Shown here in pieces: positions 1 to 8,857 of a stretch of DNA of 64,000 bases. The translations under genes were made by a program, and so were the position numbers. The notes beneath the pieces were generated by a model, which searched no databases, was not told where the DNA came from, and saw nothing but the letters and a program-made list of their open reading frames with translations. The stretch spans positions 62,001-126,000 of the forward strand of contig NZ_BILV01000002.1 of assembly GCF_004000745.1 (NCBI RefSeq), written 5' to 3'. Numbering within the stretch: position 1 is the stretch's first letter; each line of letters starts with the position of its first letter. This stretch comes from Paenibacillus barengoltzii NBRC 101215. Its GTDB lineage: Bacteria; Bacillota; Bacilli; Paenibacillales; Paenibacillaceae.

Positions 1-1
1 G

Positions 2-553
2 CTGCCTGCCTTGCTATATGGTTATATGGAAGCTTCGATGAACAGCAACTTTCCGATATACGGCTTACGTTCAGGGCTTAGTGCGGCGGATATCGCGGCC
101 TTGCTGCCGTTCTTTGGCATCGGCGGTTTGATTCTTCAGCTCCCTCTGGGCATCTTAAGCGACCGGTTCGGCCGCAAAAAAGTGCTGATGACCGCAGGAC
201 TCACCGGCGGACTTCTGTTTCTCGCGGTTCCATTGGCGGGGAATCACTTTATGGCGTTGCTGCTACTGTTCATGGGTGCAGGCGGCTTGGTGGGTTCGTT
301 CTTCTCGTTAGGCCTGGCGTATGCAGCGGATTTGCTCCCGCGTCATTTACTTCCGGTGGCCAATGTGATTGCATCCTTTCATTTTAACTTTGGCAGCATC
401 ATTGGCCCGAACCTCGGTGGAGCGGCCATGCAGTTAGGAGCGGCTCCGATGTTGTTTATGCTTCTGGGGTCGGCATATCTGTTGTTTTCCGCATCCGGGC
501 TGGTGTTTCGGCCGGAACGTTACAAAAAAAGCGTAAATATGAACAGGCTGTAA
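2..553 (+). CDS. MFS transporter, C-terminal part (cut by window edge)
   Basis: The frame is open from the first bases, so this is the 3' part of a longer gene. About 183 residues are visible, with several hydrophobic helices. The loop GILSDRFGRKKVL is the classic MFS loop 2-3 or 8-9 signature (G-x-x-x-D-R-x-G-R-K/R). Short helices rich in Gly/Ala follow. The C-terminus is short and basic. It is an integral membrane secondary transporter; the substrate cannot be told. No terminator is evident after the stop. Family membership is fairly sure, the function is not. Confidence 0.8.
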   Translation: MPALLYGYMEASMNSNFPIYGLRSGLSAADIAALLPFFGIGGLILQLPLGILSDRFGRKKVLMTAGLTGGLLFLAVPLAGNHFMALLLLFMGAGGLVGSFFSLGLAYAADLLPRHLLPVANVIASFHFNFGSIIGPNLGGAAMQLGAAPMLFMLLGSAYLLFSASGLVFRPERYKKSVNMNRL

Positions 554-675
554 TGGATTTTCGTTGATTTTTCCAATACACTAAAGGGTAAGAAAAGGTA
601 ATGCAAATTTCATGTTAGTTCAAAAAAGTGAACAACAACTTGAGTACCTCTTAATCGTAAAAGGAGAAATCGGAC

Positions 676-1410
676 ATGATCAGAGTCAACCACTTGCAGA
701 AATCGGTGGATGGAAATAAGAAGAAGGTGCTTCGCGATATTACCGTCCAGTTTGGTGCAGGGGAAATGATTGGCGTTGTAGGGGCCAGCGGCAGCGGCAA
801 AAGCATGCTCCTTCGTTGCTTGGCGCTGCGAGAGAGTTGGAACCGGGGCGATTATACCTGGAACGGGGATAAAGTGATTGAAGGCGGCGGACGCGGTTCA
901 CAGAAATACCGCTCCCAATGCGCCTATCTCGAACAGAACCCTTCCTTGTATCCGGAGAAAACCGCGCTCAAAAATGTCCTGATCGGACAAGCGGGTCAAA
1001 CTCCGCTTCTGCGCCGACTGACCGGGATGGTACGATCGGACGATTACATGGGCGCCATGGACGAGTTGGAGAAGTACGGCCTGCTGGACAAAGCCCATGT
1101 TAAAGCTGGGAAGTTGAGCGGCGGCGAGCGCCAACGTGTGGCTATTTGCCGGGCATTGGTTCATGGGGCTAGCTTCCTGGCGGCGGACGAGCCGGTGATC
1201 GGGCTGGATCCTAAGTCGGCAGAACGCGTATTGGAGACGTTAAAGGAGCTGTGCACCCAGCAAAATAAGATCGTTATTACGGCATTGCCGCTGGAATTGG
1301 CAGAGCGTTACTGCACCCGGATCTGGGGACTGTCTGAAGGAGAGATCAAGCTTGACGTGTCCGGACGGCGGCTCTCGATGGAAGAGAAACGCCTGATTGA
1401 TCTGGTATGA
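676..1410 (+). CDS. ABC transporter ATP-binding protein, PhnC-like, with no linked permease
   Basis: A 244-residue nucleotide-binding domain. Walker A is GASGSGKS (residues about 36-43), the Q-loop is LEQNPSLYPEKTALKNVL, the signature is LSGGERQR and Walker B is FLAADEPVIGLD. The layout resembles phosphonate-type (PhnC) ATPases. The switch (H-loop) position, normally His before the final helix, reads ITALPLELA, so the usual His appears replaced by Leu. The start is ATG with AAAGGAG about 8 bases upstream. Its stop overlaps the ATG of the lipoprotein gene (ATGA), so the two are translationally coupled. No membrane permease lies beside it. It could energise an unlinked permease or act as a regulatory ATPase together with the lipoprotein and the two-component system that follow. 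Confidence 0.85.
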   Translation: MIRVNHLQKSVDGNKKKVLRDITVQFGAGEMIGVVGASGSGKSMLLRCLALRESWNRGDYTWNGDKVIEGGGRGSQKYRSQCAYLEQNPSLYPEKTALKNVLIGQAGQTPLLRRLTGMVRSDDYMGAMDELEKYGLLDKAHVKAGKLSGGERQRVAICRALVHGASFLAADEPVIGLDPKSAERVLETLKELCTQQNKIVITALPLELAERYCTRIWGLSEGEIKLDVSGRRLSMEEKRLIDLV

Positions 1411-2681
1411 AACGAGTGGTGAGTATGTTGACGAAGAGGAGATTATTAGCTTGGGCGGGAGCTTGCCTGCTTCTGATCCTAAGCGGCTGCAGCGTGATCA
1501 GCGATCCGAAGTCTTTGATGCAAACGCCGCAGCTCTCCACCGACCGTGCCTCGTTAATCAGCGTCATTAAGGCCGAGCTGAAAGGCGGAGAGATCGTCTC
1601 GCCGCGGGACGTCCGCAATATCAGCTCCATTCGCACACCTGACCTGAACAACGACGGGATCAAGGAGGCGGTGGTCTTCTATGAGACGCCTGATGAAGCG
1701 GTGCGGATCCACGGCATGATTTTAGAGCATCAGGGCAATTCCTGGGCACTGAAGGTTCGCTTTGACGGCGAAGGCCAGGTCCTTGAAACGTTTGATATTC
1801 TGGACTTAAACGGCGACGGCAATTTGGAGATTATCGCTGGTTTCTCCAGCGGCTCCGATGAACTGCAGAAAGGATTAACCGTATATACTTACAATGGCAG
1901 TGAAGTCGAGAAGGCAATTGCGTTGCCGTACAACTACTTTATGGTGGACGATTTAAATCAGGATAACATTCCTGATATCACGGTCGTGAACTTAAAACGC
2001 GAGCAGTATACGACGGTGACGACGTATCAGTATGATGGATCGTTTAAAGAAATAAGCCATCTGGAACTCGACGATCCGATCAGCGAGTATTATAATGCGG
2101 TCAGCGGCAACATTACGCCTAACCTGAAGGGGATTATTCTTGATGCAACGGTGGGAACCCATTCCGCCTTCTCGACGGTGATTGTGATGAAGGACGGGGA
2201 GCTTGTTAACCTGTTGCCTTCACAGGATATGACGCTCAAAGGGTATCCGATTCTCAGCGGTGACGTTAACAATGATGGACTGCTGGAAATCGGCATGTTG
2301 GAGAAGCCCAAAGGCTGGGAGTATATTTCATTTGATGAAATTCCGTGGCTGTTCTCCTATTATCAGTGGGATGAGAACGAAGGCCTCAAATTCGTCATGC
2401 AGCAATACATGGATATGGCTGGACGCTTCTACTTCAACTTCCCGAAAGAATGGCAAGGCAATGTTACGATCGATACGAAGTCCGACAAAAATGAGCACCT
2501 CATTTTCGTCAAGATCGATACAAATGAGCCTGTCGCGGAAATCCGCTTCTTTACGCTGTCGGAATGGGAGCGCAATAAAGGAGATTGGGAGCTGCTCGCA
2601 CGGGATGCCGATAAGGTGATCGGGTTCCTGAGTCATACGGATTTAAAAGTCAACAAAGGCGAGACGGAAATTAAACGTTAA
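1407..2681 (+). CDS. Lipoprotein with four FG-GAP/VCBS-like calcium loops
   Basis: A 424-residue predicted exported lipoprotein. A basic N-terminus and a hydrophobic stretch end in the lipobox LSGC (Cys28). Four loops of the form D-x-N-x-D-x-x-x-[DE] occur: DLNNDGIKE, DLNGDGNLE, DLNQDNIPD and DVNNDGLLE. Such loops bind Ca in FG-GAP/VCBS beta-propellers. The C-terminal 120 residues lack them. The start overlaps the stop of the ATPase gene; an internal ATG at 1425 (MLTKRRLL) is an alternative start. It is followed after a few bases by a response regulator and a histidine kinase, so it could be the extracytoplasmic sensing partner of that pair. That role is inference; no exact family function is recognised. 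Confidence 0.75.
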   Translation: MKRVVSMLTKRRLLAWAGACLLLILSGCSVISDPKSLMQTPQLSTDRASLISVIKAELKGGEIVSPRDVRNISSIRTPDLNNDGIKEAVVFYETPDEAVRIHGMILEHQGNSWALKVRFDGEGQVLETFDILDLNGDGNLEIIAGFSSGSDELQKGLTVYTYNGSEVEKAIALPYNYFMVDDLNQDNIPDITVVNLKREQYTTVTTYQYDGSFKEISHLELDDPISEYYNAVSGNITPNLKGIILDATVGTHSAFSTVIVMKDGELVNLLPSQDMTLKGYPILSGDVNNDGLLEIGMLEKPKGWEYISFDEIPWLFSYYQWDENEGLKFVMQQYMDMAGRFYFNFPKEWQGNVTIDTKSDKNEHLIFVKIDTNEPVAEIRFFTLSEWERNKGDWELLARDADKVIGFLSHTDLKVNKGETEIKR

Positions 2682-2710
2682 GCCGTTTTTTGAAAGAGGG
2701 GGCAACCAAA

Positions 2711-3409
2711 TTGAGCAAAGTGCTGATTTTGGAGGACGAAGAGTCTATCCGTAGTTTTATCGTCATTAACTTGAAGCGGAACGGCTTCGATGTACTCGAA
2801 GCGGCGGACGGCAACGAAGCGTTAAGCAAGCTGCAAAGCGTTCCGGACATTGACATCGCGCTCCTCGACGTGATGGTGCCAGGGATTGACGGTTTTGAAG
2901 TGTGCCGGCGGATCCGCGAAACGAATGAACGGATCGGGATTATTTTCCTCACCGCTAAAGTGCAAGAGCAGGATAAGGTCTACGCGTTGTCCGTGGGCGC
3001 GGACGATCATGTCAGCAAGCCGTTTAGCCCAACAGAGCTGATCGCCCGCATTCAATCCCTGCTGCGCCGGGTGAATGTTTACCGTGAGAGCAGTGCGAAG
3101 GTGACGTTTACGTCCGGACCGTTTACACTGGATTTGATCTCCAAGCAATTTAAGAAAAACGGGCAGCTGATTGAACTGACCCCGACGGAGTTTTCGTTGA
3201 TTCAGTTTTTCCTGGAGAAGGAGAATACCCCGCTTAGCCGTGACGTCCTGTTGGATCACGTCTGGGGCAAGGAATATATGGGCGATCCGAAGATCGTGGA
3301 TGTGAATATTCGTCGTCTGCGGCAGAAGATTGAAGCGAATCCGTCCGAACCGGCTTTCCTGCAAACCGTGTGGGGGCACGGTTATAAGTGGAAAGGCGAG
3401 GGACAATGA
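2711..3409 (+). CDS. OmpR/PhoB-family response regulator
   Basis: A 232-residue two-domain response regulator. The receiver domain has the acidic pair (EDEES), the phospho-acceptor Asp in ALLDVMVPGIDGFE, the conserved Thr in FLTAK and the Lys in HVSKPFSPTEL. A C-terminal winged helix has the typical ELTPTEFSLI and VWGHGYKWKG motifs. The frame extends upstream, but TTG at 2711 is preferred because GAAAGAGGGGG lies 8 bases before it and gives the usual MSKVLILEDEES start. Its stop overlaps the kinase start (ATGA). It should act as a DNA-binding regulator controlled by the next gene product; targets are unknown, the operon itself being the obvious guess. Confidence 0.92.
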   Translation: MSKVLILEDEESIRSFIVINLKRNGFDVLEAADGNEALSKLQSVPDIDIALLDVMVPGIDGFEVCRRIRETNERIGIIFLTAKVQEQDKVYALSVGADDHVSKPFSPTELIARIQSLLRRVNVYRESSAKVTFTSGPFTLDLISKQFKKNGQLIELTPTEFSLIQFFLEKENTPLSRDVLLDHVWGKEYMGDPKIVDVNIRRLRQKIEANPSEPAFLQTVWGHGYKWKGEGQ

Positions 3410-4851
3410 TCAAGAAAGGGATTGGACGGCAAATCGTCTTACACTATTTCATCGTTGTATTCGTAACCTTGTTTATGGTCGAGGTGATTTTCACATTGGC
3501 CATTCGCATGTATTATTACGATACGATCTATAATCACATGTCCAATCACTCGATGTGGGCTTCGGACTACTTCCAGAAGTTCGTCCGATTGAATGCGGAG
3601 GGGGATCCGGATTATTTTACGGAAATGCTCCGCACTTTTGAGCTGGATAATACCGAACTGATGATTCTGGATCGCAACGGCGAGGTGAAGGCAAGCACCA
3701 ATCCGTTCCAAGCTGATAAGGCGATTCAAACCAGCGATGTTCCGCAAGCGTTAGCCGGGAACGTTGGCAAATGGATCGGGCGGCAACCGACGACCGGCGA
3801 GCTGGTGATGGCCGTTTCAAGGCCGCTGCAGATCCAAGGGCATACGCAATACATCGTACGTTACGTCACCTCGATGGAGTCGGTCAATTCCAAGCTGCTG
3901 AACTTGACCTTCATGTCGATTGCGGTTTCGGCGGCTGTACTGGCTATCGTTACGTTGTTTAGCATCGGATTGGCGAACTCGATTGTTAAGCCCATTAATA
4001 ATATTCGTGCCGTATCGGCGCAAATGGCGCGAGGGAAGTTCGATGCGCGAATCAAGGGCAATTACCGTTATGAGCTTGGTGAACTGGCAGCTACCTTGAA
4101 TTATATGGCCGAGGAGATCGTCCGCAGCAATCAGATCAAGGACGATTTTATCTCATCAATTTCACATGAGCTGCGCACGCCATTGACGGGGATTAAAGGC
4201 TGGAGCGAGACGTTAACCTCCGGCGGCTTCGATCCAGAGGAGACGAAGATCGGGATGGGGATTATCGCGAAAGAGACCGATCGTTTGATTGGCCTCGTGG
4301 AGGAGATCCTTGATTTCTCGAAGCTGCAATCCAACGAGATGAAGCTGGTAATCGGCGAGGTGAACCTCAAAGAACTGCTTCAAGAGACGATGCTCAACGT
4401 TTGGGCCAAAGCGGAACAGAAGCATATTCAGCTGAAGCTTGAGGATAAAGCCGACGGCACCGCCATGGTCAGAGGCGATGGCAATCGTCTGAAGCAAGTG
4501 TTCCTCAACGTAGTGGACAATGCGATCAAGTTCTCCCATGAACAAAGCTGGATTCATCTGGTGATTGATCGTATCGATGATGAACGCGTGAAAGTGGATG
4601 TCATCGATTCGGGGATTGGCATCAGTGAGGAATATTTAAACAAAGTGAAAGATCGATTCTTCCAGGTGAATCATCAAGGCGGCGGTACCGGGCTGGGGCT
4701 GGCGATCAGTCAGCAGTTGGTTGAACTGCATCATGGGGAAATGGAAATTCAGAGCGAGCTTGGCGTTGGGACAACCGTTTCAGTCATCTTACCGATGTTA
4801 AGCGATTCCCAAACGGAAGCTGTAACCGAATCGGAGACAAAACCTCAATAG
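3406..4851 (+). CDS. Membrane sensor histidine kinase (HAMP, HisKA, HATPase_c)
   Basis: A 481-residue class I sensor kinase. A transmembrane helix lies near residues 10-35, followed by an extracytoplasmic region of about 130 residues, a second helix around 165-190, HAMP, and HisKA with the H-box SSISHELRTPLTGIKGW. The ATPase domain has the N-box NVVDNAIKFS, G1 DSGIGIS and G2 GGGTGLGLAIS. ATG at 3406 overlaps the response regulator stop and is preceded by AAAGGCGAGGG. It is expected to phosphorylate the adjacent regulator. The ATPase/lipoprotein genes immediately upstream suggest an envelope-derived signal, but the ligand is unknown. Confidence 0.93.
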   Translation: MIKKGIGRQIVLHYFIVVFVTLFMVEVIFTLAIRMYYYDTIYNHMSNHSMWASDYFQKFVRLNAEGDPDYFTEMLRTFELDNTELMILDRNGEVKASTNPFQADKAIQTSDVPQALAGNVGKWIGRQPTTGELVMAVSRPLQIQGHTQYIVRYVTSMESVNSKLLNLTFMSIAVSAAVLAIVTLFSIGLANSIVKPINNIRAVSAQMARGKFDARIKGNYRYELGELAATLNYMAEEIVRSNQIKDDFISSISHELRTPLTGIKGWSETLTSGGFDPEETKIGMGIIAKETDRLIGLVEEILDFSKLQSNEMKLVIGEVNLKELLQETMLNVWAKAEQKHIQLKLEDKADGTAMVRGDGNRLKQVFLNVVDNAIKFSHEQSWIHLVIDRIDDERVKVDVIDSGIGISEEYLNKVKDRFFQVNHQGGGTGLGLAISQQLVELHHGEMEIQSELGVGTTVSVILPMLSDSQTEAVTESETKPQ

Positions 4852-4898
4852 AGAGATATAAAAAGAGAGAAAGAAACTTGTGGAGAGAGGGACTTACT

Positions 4899-5441
4899 AT
4901 GACACAGCTTATCGATCAACTAGAAACCGCTCAGGGAACGCTTGACATCTCACTGGCAGGCGAAGAGGATTTGGCGACAGTGCAGGAGATATTAGTTGAA
5001 GCCGCGACTTGGATGCAAGAAAATGGCGTAAATCAATGGAATCCGCTGCAGTTTACGCCGGAACTAATTCGGTCGTATTTGGCAGACCGTGAAATATACC
5101 TGCTGCATGAGTCAGGCGAACCGGTGGCCTTGTTTACGCTGCAGGATTCAGATCCCGATTATTGGGGTGAGCTGAACGTTCCCGGTTACAGTTACCTGCA
5201 CCGGCTTACGATCCGGTTGTCTTACCGCGGACGCGGGCTGAGCAGTGAAATTTTACGCTATGCAGCGAAACGTTCCAAGGCGCTGGGTCGTCCTGGCATC
5301 CGGTTAGACTGCTGGAACCAGAACCCGAAGCTTGTTCAGTTATACGAGGGCTTAGGGTATCAGCTCCAAGGAACGGGCAGCAACAACGGAAGGGAATTTA
5401 ACTTATATCAGTTGGACGCTGATATATATGCCCAACTTTAA
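4899..5441 (+). CDS. GNAT-family N-acetyltransferase
   Basis: A 180-residue GNAT fold. The C-terminal half contains HRLTIRLSYRGRGLSSEIL, the acetyl-CoA pyrophosphate-binding region (R-G-R-G), and later LDCWNQNPKLVQLYEGLGY, the usual strand 6/7 region. ATG at 4899 is chosen because GAGAGAGG precedes it; the frame extends upstream without a better start. It sits 47 bases after the kinase gene, with no terminator between, so it may be the last gene of that operon. A strong bidirectional hairpin follows. The acetyl acceptor is unknown. Confidence 0.82.
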   Translation: MTQLIDQLETAQGTLDISLAGEEDLATVQEILVEAATWMQENGVNQWNPLQFTPELIRSYLADREIYLLHESGEPVALFTLQDSDPDYWGELNVPGYSYLHRLTIRLSYRGRGLSSEILRYAAKRSKALGRPGIRLDCWNQNPKLVQLYEGLGYQLQGTGSNNGREFNLYQLDADIYAQL

Positions 5442-5471
5442 CTTTTGACAATAGCACAGTTAGAAACCAAA

Positions 5472-5521
5472 GGGACCGCCTCGAAAGATCATCCATGGAT
5501 TCTTTCGAAGCGGTCCCTTTT
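5472..5521. terminator. Bidirectional rho-independent terminator
   Basis: The arm GGGACCGC..TCGAAAGA pairs with TCTTTCGA..GCGGTCCC and is followed by TTTT. It lies between the convergent acetyltransferase and glgC genes and can serve both strands. Confidence 0.85.
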
Positions 5522-5524
5522 GGG

Positions 5525-6745
5525 TTAGGAGAGCAACCCTTCGGCCCGCAGCCGAGGGGCGTTGTCGTACACTTCTTGAAGCAGACGGGAGGGTTGAGGT
5601 CGGCTTGCCGGTTTAGCAAACACGGTTTCGTACGGGGCCACAACGCTGATGTCTCCAGGCTCCGATTTAATGACGGCACCGTCTTTGATGATCGCGCCTT
5701 CGCCGATAATCGCCCGCTCAATCTGGACGTTGCGGCCGATTTTCGCGCCCGGCATGATGACGCTGTCCTTGATGCGGGAATACCGGCCAATTTCTGTTCC
5801 AGCAAAAATAACTGAACGTTCTACATAGCCTTCGAGTGAACAGTGATCATGAATGAGGGAGGAAGGGGCGGGAGTGTGACGTTTTTTAACCCATCCTTGC
5901 ATGAGCGGCCGTTCTCGAGTAAACATGGGCCAATCCTCACGATGAAGCTTCCATTCGGAGGATTCAACCAGCAAATCCATATGCGCTTCCCATAGACTTT
6001 GAACCGTTCCTACATCCCGCCAATACCCCTTGAATTCATACGCGTGCAGCGGCTCGCTGCCTGCCAACATTTTAGGGATTAAGTCCTTGCCGAAATCATG
6101 ACTGGAGTTCGGGTCCGCGGCATCTTCCTCCAACTGGCGCTTTAAGAACTCCCACTCAAACAAGTAAATACCCATGGAGGCGAGGTTACTCGCAGGTTGC
6201 GCCGGTTTCTCCGCGAACTCCGTAATCCGGTTGTGTTCATCCTTCGTCATGACACCAAAGCGATGGGCTTCTTCCCAGGGTACTGGCATAACTGAAATCG
6301 TTGCTTTGGCCTGGTGACTGAGATGGAAATCCAACATGTGACGGTAGTCCATATGGTAAATATGGTCTCCCGAAAGGATCAGGACGTATTTGGGCGAATG
6401 ACCGTCGACAAAAGCCATATTCTTGTAGATGGCGTCCGCCGTACCTGTATATTCCTCAACGCCTTCCCGATACGCTGGCAGTAAAGTGATCCCGCCATGC
6501 TCGGAGTGCTTCAGCTTCCATGGTTCTCCTTCACCGATGTGCTCATGAAGCGAAGCCGCTTCGTATTGCGTCAAAACCCCGATCGTATCAATTCCGGAGT
6601 TGACGCAGTTGCTGAGAGGAAAATCGATGATCCGGTAATGTCCGCCAAAATGCACGGCCGGTTTCGCCTGCTTGGTGGTCAGCGGAGATAATCGTCGCCC
6701 CTCTCCGCCGGCAAGAAGCATTGCAATACAGTCCTTTTTCCTCAT
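5525..6745 (-). CDS. glgC: Glucose-1-phosphate adenylyltransferase
   Basis: A 406-residue enzyme that makes ADP-glucose from ATP and glucose-1-phosphate, the committed step of glycogen synthesis. The N-terminal nucleotidyltransferase motif [14 protein letters not shown], then [18 protein letters not shown] and [12 protein letters not shown] are all typical. The C-terminal third is a left-handed beta-helix with hexapeptide-like repeats ([20 protein letters not shown]). ATG at 6745 has GGGAGGG 7 bases upstream; the longer frame is not needed. It is transcribed divergently from glgB-glgA, unlike the single glgBCDAP operon of B. subtilis, and no glgD or glgP is in this window. Confidence 0.95.
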   Translation of the reverse strand: MRKKDCIAMLLAGGEGRRLSPLTTKQAKPAVHFGGHYRIIDFPLSNCVNSGIDTIGVLTQYEAASLHEHIGEGEPWKLKHSEHGGITLLPAYREGVEEYTGTADAIYKNMAFVDGHSPKYVLILSGDHIYHMDYRHMLDFHLSHQAKATISVMPVPWEEAHRFGVMTKDEHNRITEFAEKPAQPASNLASMGIYLFEWEFLKRQLEEDAADPNSSHDFGKDLIPKMLAGSEPLHAYEFKGYWRDVGTVQSLWEAHMDLLVESSEWKLHREDWPMFTRERPLMQGWVKKRHTPAPSSLIHDHCSLEGYVERSVIFAGTEIGRYSRIKDSVIMPGAKIGRNVQIERAIIGEGAIIKDGAVIKSEPGDISVVAPYETVFAKPASRPQPSRLLQEVYDNAPRLRAEGLLS

Positions 6746-6925
6746 TTCATTTCCCTCCCGCATGTTTTGGTCTGTGTGGCACATACATTAGGATATAATG
6801 TAGATGAAATAAAATATGGAAAATATCCGAAAGTAATACATCTTTTTGATGTAAATACTGAAATTTTTTTTGAATTTCTAAAAATAATTGACGTTCTTTC
6901 ATTTGGTGTAAAGGTGGTGACAGAT
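6746..6925. promoter_or_regulatory. Divergent glgC / glgB promoter region
   Basis: About 180 bases, clearly AT-richer than the flanking genes, separate the divergent glgC and glgB starts. A TATAAT at 6794-6799 could be a -10 for glgB, but no good -35 stands 16-18 bases before it. No operator is recognised. The glgB frame runs open through this stretch, but base composition and ribosome binding sites argue that it is non-coding. Confidence 0.45.
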
Positions 6926-8857
6926 TTGTTTGATGCCAGGACCGAATCAGCATGGGCTTCCGCCGTATCTCCCACGGATATTTACTTGTTCCGCGAGGGG
7001 ACATTGTATCAAAGCTACCGCACGTTTGGCGCCCATCCCGTAACCGAAGGAGGAAGACGTGGAGTTCGCTTTACTGTTTGGGCCCCGAATGCATGCCAAG
7101 TCGCCGTTGTCGCCGACTGGAACGGTTGGAAAGGGACGCGTGATGTACTATATAAGATACCCGATTCGGGAATTTGGACTCGCTTTTTTCCGGATGTTCC
7201 GGTTGGAAGTTTTTACAAGTATGCTTTAACCGGACCGGATGGTAAGACCCGCTTGAAGGCAGATCCCTATGCTTTTTATGCGGAAGTGCGGCCGAAAACA
7301 GCTTCCATCATCACGGAATTGGACAACTACATCTGGGGAGATGAGAAGTGGATTCAGAACCGCAGCGCACCTTACGCACAGCCGCTCAACATTTATGAGC
7401 TTCACTTCGGGACCTGGCGGCAAAAGACTGACGGCTCGTTTTATACATACCGAGAGATGGTGGATTTGCTAATCCCCTACGTCAAAGAGATGGGGTACAC
7501 GCATATCGAAATCATGCCGCTCTGTGAGCATCCGTATGATTTATCATGGGGATATCAAGCGACCGGTTATTTCGCCCCAACCAGCCGGTATGGGGAACCG
7601 CAGGATTTAATGTATTTCGTGGATTGCTGTCATCAGGCTGGGATTGGCGTGTTGCTCGATTGGGTGCCGGGCCATTTTACGAAAGATGATCACGGATTGC
7701 GTCTATTTGACGGAACGCCCTTGTTCGAGTATGCTGACCCGGCCAAAGCGGAGAAACCCGGATGGGGAACCCTCAGTTTTGATTTTAGTAAACCCGAGGT
7801 GCGTTCTTTTTTGATCTCCAGTGCGATATATTGGCTTGAAAAGTATCATTTCGACGGGCTGAGAGTCGACGCCGTGACCAGCATGATTCGCTACGATTTC
7901 GAGAAGCCGTCCTGGGCGGCGGCACGTAACGAAAAGGGCGGTACCGAAAATCTGGAGGCGATCGAATTCTTACGGCAGCTCAACACGGCAGTCTTCCGTT
8001 ATTTTCCGCATGCTTTGATGATGGCGGAAGAATCTAGCGCGTGGCCGTTAGTGACCGCCCCTGCGCATCAAGGGGGGCTTGGCTTTAATTACAAGTGGAA
8101 TATGGGGTGGATGAACGATACGTTGGATTATTTTGAGACGCCGTTCCGCGAGAGACCTCACCGTCATCACTTGCTAACGTTCCCGATTTGGTACGCCTAT
8201 TCGGAGAATTTTACGCTGCCGCTCTCCCATGACGAGGTGGTACACGGCAAAAAATCACTGCTGGACAAAATGCCGGGCACCTACGAGCAAAAATTCGCCG
8301 GCCTTCGCCTGTTACTCGGGTATCAGCTGACCACTCCAGGGAAAAAACTGTTATTTATGGGTGGAGAATTTGGCCAATTTATCGAATGGCGTGATCAAGG
8401 GGAGCTGGATTGGTTCCTGTTGGATTACGAGTCACATCGGCAGATCCATGGGTATTGCCAGGCGTTGAATCACTTTTATTTGCAAGAGCCGTCGCTGTGG
8501 GAGCAGGATCATGAACCTGAGGGATTTCAGTGGATCATTCCGGATGATGATCTGCAAAGTGTCATTGGGTATGTGCGAAAAGGAACGCGGCCGCAGGAGC
8601 TGTTGCTGGTGCTGCTGAACTTTCTGCCGGAGGAGCGGAGGGAGTATCGTGTTGGCGTCCCTTTGCCTGGACGGTACGAGCTTGTCTTTAACAGCGATGA
8701 TGTTCGATTCGGCGGGTTCGGCTGCCCACAGCCCAAGCTGCAATTAAGCGAAAAAACGGCTTGGAACGGCAGGCCCCAAAGCCTGACCGTTACGCTTCCT
8801 CCGCTGAGCATGACCGTGTGGAAGCGTCAAGCGCCAAGAAGGAGGGTGAAACGATGA
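6926..8857 (+). CDS. glgB: 1,4-alpha-glucan branching enzyme (GH13_9)
   Basis: A 643-residue enzyme that transfers alpha-1,4 chains to make alpha-1,6 branches in glycogen. An N-terminal CBM48-like domain (GVRFTVWAPNACQVAVVADWNGW) precedes a TIM barrel. Catalytic motifs: DWVPGHF, GLRVDAV (Asp nucleophile), MAEESSAWP (Glu acid/base) and LPLSHDEVVHGKKS. Start choice: AAGGTGG at 6911-6917 sits 8 bases before TTG at 6926 (MFDARTES); GTG at 6917 is an alternative but overlaps that site. The upstream in-frame extension is AT-rich and looks like promoter. The stop overlaps the glgA start. Confidence 0.93.
   Translation: MFDARTESAWASAVSPTDIYLFREGTLYQSYRTFGAHPVTEGGRRGVRFTVWAPNACQVAVVADWNGWKGTRDVLYKIPDSGIWTRFFPDVPVGSFYKYALTGPDGKTRLKADPYAFYAEVRPKTASIITELDNYIWGDEKWIQNRSAPYAQPLNIYELHFGTWRQKTDGSFYTYREMVDLLIPYVKEMGYTHIEIMPLCEHPYDLSWGYQATGYFAPTSRYGEPQDLMYFVDCCHQAGIGVLLDWVPGHFTKDDHGLRLFDGTPLFEYADPAKAEKPGWGTLSFDFSKPEVRSFLISSAIYWLEKYHFDGLRVDAVTSMIRYDFEKPSWAAARNEKGGTENLEAIEFLRQLNTAVFRYFPHALMMAEESSAWPLVTAPAHQGGLGFNYKWNMGWMNDTLDYFETPFRERPHRHHLLTFPIWYAYSENFTLPLSHDEVVHGKKSLLDKMPGTYEQKFAGLRLLLGYQLTTPGKKLLFMGGEFGQFIEWRDQGELDWFLLDYESHRQIHGYCQALNHFYLQEPSLWEQDHEPEGFQWIIPDDDLQSVIGYVRKGTRPQELLLVLLNFLPEERREYRVGVPLPGRYELVFNSDDVRFGGFGCPQPKLQLSEKTAWNGRPQSLTVTLPPLSMTVWKRQAPRRRVKR

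Noticed and set aside
6767-6925. N-terminal extension of the glgB frame by about 53 codons
   Set aside because: It overlaps the divergent promoter region, is AT-rich, is unlike branching enzymes, and a ribosome site fits TTG at 6926.
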